DNA of 10,359 nucleotides from an uncultured Mediterranea sp. (GTDB lineage Bacteria; Bacteroidota; Bacteroidia; Bacteroidales; Bacteroidaceae). Of this stretch, positions 6,154 to 10,359 are shown in pieces; position 1 is the first letter of the stretch; every line of letters begins with the position of its first letter. The DNA is taken from the NCBI GenBank assembly GCA_946007445.1, contig CAMGAL010000046.1, forward strand, positions 1 through 10,359. The letters are read 5' to 3'. Under the pieces are notes generated by a model that saw only the letters and a list, made by a program, of their open reading frames with translations, had not been told where the DNA came from and did not search any database. The translations under genes were made by a program, and so were the position numbers.

Positions 6154-8694
6154 GTGGAACCCAGAAACTACTCCTACGAAGAAGCCTTTGAAGCCTCTCT
6201 ACGCTATTTTCAAGGCGATGAATTAGCCGCGCGTGTTTGGGTGAACAAATACGCCGTGAAAGACTCATTTGGTAAGATTTATGAAAAATCTCCCGAAGAC
6301 ATGCATTGGCGCATTGCCAATGAAGTGGCTCGCATCGAGGCCAAATACCCCAACCCTCTCTCTGCGCAAGCACTCTTCGACTTGCTTGACCATTTCAAGT
6401 ACATCGTGCCCCAAGGAAGCCCGATGACGGGTATCGGCAACGACTACCAGGTGGCTTCTCTCTCCAACTGCTTCGTCATTGGCGTAGATGGCCAGGCGGA
6501 CTCATATGGCGCCATTTTCAAGGTGGATGAGGAGCAGGTGCAGCTCATGAAGCGCCGCGGTGGTGTGGGCCATGACCTGGCGCACATCCGTCCGAAGCGC
6601 TCTCCTGTCAACAACTCTGCGTTGACCTCTACCGGATTGGTGCCCTTCATGGAGCGCTATTCCAATTCTACGCGCGAGGTGGCGCAGGATGGCCGTCGTG
6701 GTGCCCTCATGCTCAGTGTCTCCATTAAGCATCCTGATGCCGAGGCATTCATAGATGCCAAGATGACGGAAGGGAAGGTGACGGGTGCCAACGTTTCGGT
6801 CAAGCTCGACGACGAGTTCATGCAAGCTGCCATCAACCAGACCCCTTACATCCAGCAATATCCCATCAACGCAGAGCATCCGATTGTCAAGAAGGAGATT
6901 GATGCTACTGCTTTGTGGAAAAAGATTGTGCACAACGCGTGGAAGTCGGCCGAGCCGGGTGTCTTGTTCTGGGACACCATTCTGCGTGAGTCGGTGCCCG
7001 ATTGTTATGCTGACTTGGGATACCGCACCGTCTCGACCAATCCTTGCGGTGAAATCCCTCTCTGTCCCTATGACTCCTGCCGCCTGCTGGCCATCAACCT
7101 CTATTCCTATGTGGTGAATCCTTTCAAGGAAGATGCATACTTCGACTTCGACCTCTTCCGCCAACACGTCTCCCTGGCGCAACGCATCATGGACGACATC
7201 ATCGACTTGGAGCTGGAGAAGATAGAACGCATCAAGGAAAAAATCGCTTCCGACCCTGAGAACGTCGAAGTGAAGCAGACTGAGCATGACCTTTGGGACA
7301 AGATCTATAAGAAGAGCGGACAGGGTCGTCGCACGGGTGTGGGTATTACAGCCGAAGGCGACATGCTGGCAGCACTCGGCCTGCGCTATGGCACCGAAGA
7401 GGCTACTGCCTTCTCTGAGCAAGTGCATAAGGAAGTGGCCCTCAGTGCCTACCGTTCGTCGGTGCAGATGGCCAAAGAGCGTGGAGCCTTTGCCATCTAC
7501 GACAGCAAGCGTGAGCTGAACAATCCCTTCATCAACCGTCTGCGCGAAGCCGACCCTGCTCTCTACGAGGAGATGGTTCGGTATGGCCGCCGCAACATCG
7601 CTTGTCTGACCATCGCTCCCACCGGCACAACCAGCCTGATGACCCAGACTACTTCAGGCATTGAGCCTGTCTTCCTGCCAGTCTACAAGCGTCGTCGTAA
7701 GGTGAACCCCAATGACACCAATGTGCGGGTGGACTTCGTTGACGAGACGGGCGATGCCTTCGAGGAGTATATCGTGTTCCATCCCAAGTTCGTCACTTGG
7801 ATGGAGGCCAACGGCTACAACCCTGCCAAGCGTTACACGCAGGACGAGATAGACGCCTTGGTGGCCAAGTCGCCCTATTTCAAGGCTACTTCCAACGATG
7901 TGGATTGGCTGATGAAGGTGAAGATGCAGGGTCGCATCCAGAAGTGGGTGGACCACTCCATCAGTGTCACCATCAACCTGCCCAACAACGTCGATGAGGA
8001 GCTGGTGAACCGCCTCTATATCGAAGCCTGGCAATCGGGCTGCAAGGGCTGTACCGTCTACCGCGATGGTTCGCGCTCCGGCGTGCTCATCTCCACCAAG
8101 AACGACAAGAAGTCGGAGAGCCTGCCCCCCTGCAAGCCGCCTACGGTGGTGGAAGTACGTCCCAAAGTGCTCAATGCCGATGTGGTGCGCTTCCAGAACA
8201 ACAAGGAGAAGTGGGTGGCCTTTGTGGGTTTGCTGGACGGACACCCCTACGAAATCTTCACCGGTGTGCTGGACGATGAGGAGGGCATCGTATTGCCCAA
8301 GAATGTCACCTTCGGTCACATCATCAAGAACACGGATGAGAATGGTGTGAAGCGCTACGACTTCCAGTTCGAGAACAAAAGGGGCTATAAGGTGACCATC
8401 GAGGGACTTTCGGAAAAGTTTAACAAAGAGTATTGGAACTATGCCAAGCTTATCTCCGGCGTGCTTCGCTATCGGATGCCCATCGAGCAGGTTATCAAAC
8501 TGGTAGGTCAGCTGGAACTGGATAGCGAGAGCATCAATACCTGGAAGAACGGCGTAGAGCGTGCCCTGAAGAAGTACGTCACCGATGGCACCGAAGCCAA
8601 GGGGAAAAAATGTCCGAATTGCGGCAATGAGACGCTGGTCTATCAGGAAGGTTGCCTCATCTGCACCACCTGTGGAGCCTCCCGTTGCGGATAA
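6154..8694 (+). CDS. nrdJ: Adenosylcobalamin-dependent (class II) ribonucleotide reductase
   Basis: Reduces ribonucleotides to deoxyribonucleotides using a thiyl radical generated from adenosylcobalamin, so dNTP supply by this enzyme needs vitamin B12 but not oxygen. In 846 residues: C106 (SLSNCF) and C309 are the expected redox pair that reduces substrate; N296, C298 and E300 in NPCGEIP are the active-site Asn, thiyl Cys and Glu. The 11-residue step from C298 to C309 matches the dimeric Thermotoga-type enzyme. PTGTTSLMTQTTSGIEPVF (489-507) is the substrate phosphate loop. The tail (820-845) has six Cys including two CxxC pairs (820/823, 837/840), read as a zinc-ribbon-like end with cysteines that may shuttle electrons to the active site. 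Start: GTG 6154, since the frame is open back to 6091 but has no ATG, GTG or TTG there, and the next ATG (6301) would remove conserved sequence. It has a strong promoter of its own. Confidence 0.96.
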   Translation: MEPRNYSYEEAFEASLRYFQGDELAARVWVNKYAVKDSFGKIYEKSPEDMHWRIANEVARIEAKYPNPLSAQALFDLLDHFKYIVPQGSPMTGIGNDYQVASLSNCFVIGVDGQADSYGAIFKVDEEQVQLMKRRGGVGHDLAHIRPKRSPVNNSALTSTGLVPFMERYSNSTREVAQDGRRGALMLSVSIKHPDAEAFIDAKMTEGKVTGANVSVKLDDEFMQAAINQTPYIQQYPINAEHPIVKKEIDATALWKKIVHNAWKSAEPGVLFWDTILRESVPDCYADLGYRTVSTNPCGEIPLCPYDSCRLLAINLYSYVVNPFKEDAYFDFDLFRQHVSLAQRIMDDIIDLELEKIERIKEKIASDPENVEVKQTEHDLWDKIYKKSGQGRRTGVGITAEGDMLAALGLRYGTEEATAFSEQVHKEVALSAYRSSVQMAKERGAFAIYDSKRELNNPFINRLREADPALYEEMVRYGRRNIACLTIAPTGTTSLMTQTTSGIEPVFLPVYKRRRKVNPNDTNVRVDFVDETGDAFEEYIVFHPKFVTWMEANGYNPAKRYTQDEIDALVAKSPYFKATSNDVDWLMKVKMQGRIQKWVDHSISVTINLPNNVDEELVNRLYIEAWQSGCKGCTVYRDGSRSGVLISTKNDKKSESLPPCKPPTVVEVRPKVLNADVVRFQNNKEKWVAFVGLLDGHPYEIFTGVLDDEEGIVLPKNVTFGHIIKNTDENGVKRYDFQFENKRGYKVTIEGLSEKFNKEYWNYAKLISGVLRYRMPIEQVIKLVGQLELDSESINTWKNGVERALKKYVTDGTEAKGKKCPNCGNETLVYQEGCLICTTCGASRCG

Positions 8695-8718
8695 TTCCGC
8701 CTCATCCTATCAGTCTCA

Positions 8719-8728
8719 CAAACGTTTG
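8719..8728. promoter_or_regulatory. Perfect palindrome CAAACGTTTG upstream of malQ, operator candidate
   Basis: A perfect 10-bp palindrome with a central CG in the nrdJ-malQ spacer. LacI-family operators characteristically have such a CG centre flanked by A/T-rich half-sites, and LacI-family proteins often control sugar genes, so this is a candidate operator. Its arms do not extend beyond 5 bp per side. It also overlaps a poor -7-like AACGTTTG (8721-8728). No regulator is encoded in the window, so the assignment is inference. Confidence 0.3.
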
Positions 8729-8753
8729 CATAAGATTTAGACGGACAAAACGG

Positions 8754-8814
8754 GCAATAGCTGTATGGGTCTCGACAAGTTTTCGTATACTTGCATGACC
8801 AATACAGCTATTGC
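8754..8814. repeat. Long imperfect inverted repeat / nested hairpin between nrdJ and malQ
   Basis: The 18-base arms GCAATAGCTGTATGGGTC (8754-8771) and GACCAATACAGCTATTGC (8797-8814) pair at 17 of 18 positions, the exception being G8767 opposite A8801. Inside the 25-base centre, CAAGT (8776-8780) pairs with ACTTG (8789-8793) around an 8-base loop, so the whole element folds into one two-tier stem. No T tract follows (TAATTCTTAAACT), which is poor for an intrinsic terminator of nrdJ. It ends 21 bp before the malQ ATG, so it could also be a leader structure or a large operator. A weak -7-like TATACTTG (8786-8793) sits inside it. Confidence 0.75.
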
Positions 8815-8835
8815 TAATTCTTAAACTAATATATC

Positions 8836-10359
8836 ATGACACTGATATTCAACATTGAGTACCGCACCAACTGGGGTGAGGAAGTTCGAGTGGCAGGTTC
8901 CTGCCCGGAGTTAGGCGACGGACAGATCGGCCAGGCCGCTCCGTTGCATACCGTCGACGGCATCCATTGGAGTGCCGAGCTGGAGGTGGCAGCTCCCGAA
9001 GCAGGCTATTTGCATTACACCTACCAGATTTATCGGGCAGGCTTTCCCATCCGTACCGAATGGGATGGGGTGCCCCGCACGCTTTACCTCAACGGTGAGT
9101 CGCAGAAGGTTTATTGCATCGTGGACCTCTGGAAGGAGATTCCTGAGCAGCAATACTACTATACCTCGGCCTTCACCGAGTCTTTGCTGGCTCACAACCA
9201 CCGTTCGTCAGCCCCCAAGAGCCATGCCCGTGGCATCCTCATCAAGGCGTATGCTCCCTGCATCGACGCCGACCATTGCTTGGGCATCTGCGGCAACCAG
9301 CCGTATTTGGGCTCGTGGAATGCCGACCAGGCCCTGCTGATGAGCGATGCCGCTTTCCCCGAATGGCAGGTCGAACTGGATGCCGACCGGCTGGAGTTTC
9401 CCTTGGAATACAAGTTCATCCTCTATAACAAGAAGGAGAAACGTGCCGTGGCGTGGGAGAATAACCCCAACCGCTACCTGGCCGACCCGCAACTGGGTGA
9501 ACAGGAGACGCTCTGTATTGGCGACCGCTATGTCTACTTCTCCTTGCCGCAGTGGAAGGGAGCTGGTGTGGCCGTTCCCGTCTTCTCCCTCCGGTCCGAG
9601 GGCAGTTTCGGCGTGGGCGACTTCGGCGACCTCAAGCAGATGATTGACTGGGCCGTCGCTACCCGTCAGAAGGTGGTGCAGATTCTGCCCATCAACGACA
9701 CCACCATGACCCATACTTGGACCGACTCCTATCCCTACAACTCCATCTCCATCTACGCCTTCCACCCCATGTACACCGACATTCGTCAATTGGGCCGGCT
9801 GAAGGAGACCAAGAAGATGGAGGAGTTCGAGCAGCGCCAGGCCGAGCTGAATGCCCTGCCGCAGGTGGATTACGAGGCCGTCAATCAAGCCAAGTGGGAC
9901 TACTTCCGCCTCATCTTCAAGCAAGAGGGTGAGGCCGTGCTGGCTTCCGAAGAGTTCCGCCACTTCTACGAAGCCAATAGCGAGTGGCTGCAACCCTATG
10001 CCGTCTTCAGCTACCTGCGCGATGCCTATCATACGCCCAATTTCCGCGAGTGGCCCCGCGACAGTATCGACAATGCCCGAGAGATAGAGGCCCTTTGCCA
10101 ACCTACTTCGGCCGACTATCCCCACATCGCCATCTACTACTACATCCAGTTTAACCTCCATCGGCAGTTGCTGGCCGCTTCGCGCCATGCTCGTGCCCAC
10201 GGTGTGGTGCTCAAGGGTGATATTCCCATTGGCATCAGCCGCAACAGCGTAGAGGCTTGGAAGGAACCCCCCTCCTGCACCCTCCACGGCCCTGCCGGGG
10301 CGCCGCCCGCTGCCTTCTCCGTCAACAGACCCAACTGCGGCTTCCCCGCGGCCAGCGAG
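8836..10359 (+). CDS. malQ: 4-alpha-glucanotransferase, GH77 with two N-terminal CBM20 domains (partial, 3' end missing)
   Basis: Moves alpha-1,4-glucan chains between maltooligosaccharides and glucose (disproportionation), used in starch and maltose metabolism. The frame is open for 508 codons to the window edge; complete CBM20-GH77 enzymes of the plant-DPE2 type are, from recall, near 900 residues, so the catalytic Asp/Glu residues are outside. Visible parts: a first CBM20-like starch-binding domain (about 1-105, starting MTLIFNIEYRTNWGEEVRVAG), a second (about 130-230, with CGNQPYLGSWN), then the start of GH77 (WKGAGVAVPVFSLRSEGSFGVGDFGDL from 240; QILPINDTT, 282-290; SYPYNSISIYAFHP; GVVLKGDIPIGISRNSVEAW, 456-475). 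After residue about 478 conserved residues are lost although the frame stays open: GAPPA where GAPPD is expected, and NCGFP where NWGFP is expected. This looks like poor sequence quality. No signal peptide is seen, so it should be cytoplasmic. Confidence 0.9.
   Translation, partial: MTLIFNIEYRTNWGEEVRVAGSCPELGDGQIGQAAPLHTVDGIHWSAELEVAAPEAGYLHYTYQIYRAGFPIRTEWDGVPRTLYLNGESQKVYCIVDLWKEIPEQQYYYTSAFTESLLAHNHRSSAPKSHARGILIKAYAPCIDADHCLGICGNQPYLGSWNADQALLMSDAAFPEWQVELDADRLEFPLEYKFILYNKKEKRAVAWENNPNRYLADPQLGEQETLCIGDRYVYFSLPQWKGAGVAVPVFSLRSEGSFGVGDFGDLKQMIDWAVATRQKVVQILPINDTTMTHTWTDSYPYNSISIYAFHPMYTDIRQLGRLKETKKMEEFEQRQAELNALPQVDYEAVNQAKWDYFRLIFKQEGEAVLASEEFRHFYEANSEWLQPYAVFSYLRDAYHTPNFREWPRDSIDNAREIEALCQPTSADYPHIAIYYYIQFNLHRQLLAASRHARAHGVVLKGDIPIGISRNSVEAWKEPPSCTLHGPAGAPPAAFSVNRPNCGFPAASE

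Noticed and set aside
9208..10287. 359-codon antisense frame over malQ
   Set aside because: Same explanation: low-complexity Gly/Val/Leu/His-rich translation opposite a clear GH77 gene. The similar antisense frames over the amidase (1353-2273) and nrdJ (6502-7428) are rejected for the same reason.

Overview
The window looks like chromosomal DNA from a Bacteroides-type member of the Bacteroidales. Three things point there: Bacteroidetes sigma-ABfr promoters (TTTG, about 20 bp, TAnnTTTG) rather than E. coli-type ones, weak or absent Shine-Dalgarno sequences, and proteins that read as Bacteroides versions of core families (a CBM20-CBM20-GH77 MalQ, an AdoCbl-dependent NrdJ with a C-terminal Cys cluster, an amidase with a C-terminal SPOR domain). 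I see no mobile element, phage gene, CRISPR array, tRNA or rRNA.

Layout: (1) 1-55, the last codons of a plus-strand gene, followed by a strong hairpin terminator (85-120) shared with a convergent BASS-type membrane transporter (124-1086, minus). (2) 1087-1199, a divergent promoter region. (3) 1200-3305, a two-gene plus-strand unit: a periplasmic N-acetylmuramoyl-L-alanine amidase and, 6 bp later, an MCE/MlaD-type lipid-transport protein. (4) 3306-3651, a spacer holding the dnaA promoter, then dnaA (3652-5037). (5) A convergent NfsA/FRP-type nitroreductase (5067-5807, minus). (6) 5808-6153, an AT-rich spacer with a very good promoter for nrdJ (6154-8694), which starts at GTG. (7) 8695-8835, a spacer with a perfect 10-bp palindrome and a long nested inverted repeat. 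(8) malQ (8836 to the window end, incomplete).

The genes serve cell-envelope remodelling (amidase, MlaD), replication initiation and dNTP supply (DnaA, NrdJ), redox/nitro metabolism and alpha-glucan use (MalQ). These are ordinary core functions, and I find no convincing new multi-gene system. The points most worth a second look are the malQ upstream region (inverted repeat and palindrome), the nrdJ leader (GTG start, 16-codon leader ORF, lone DnaA-box-like site), and the last ~90 bases. There the GH77 reading frame stays open but loses family-conserved residues, which looks more like poor sequence at a contig end than biology.
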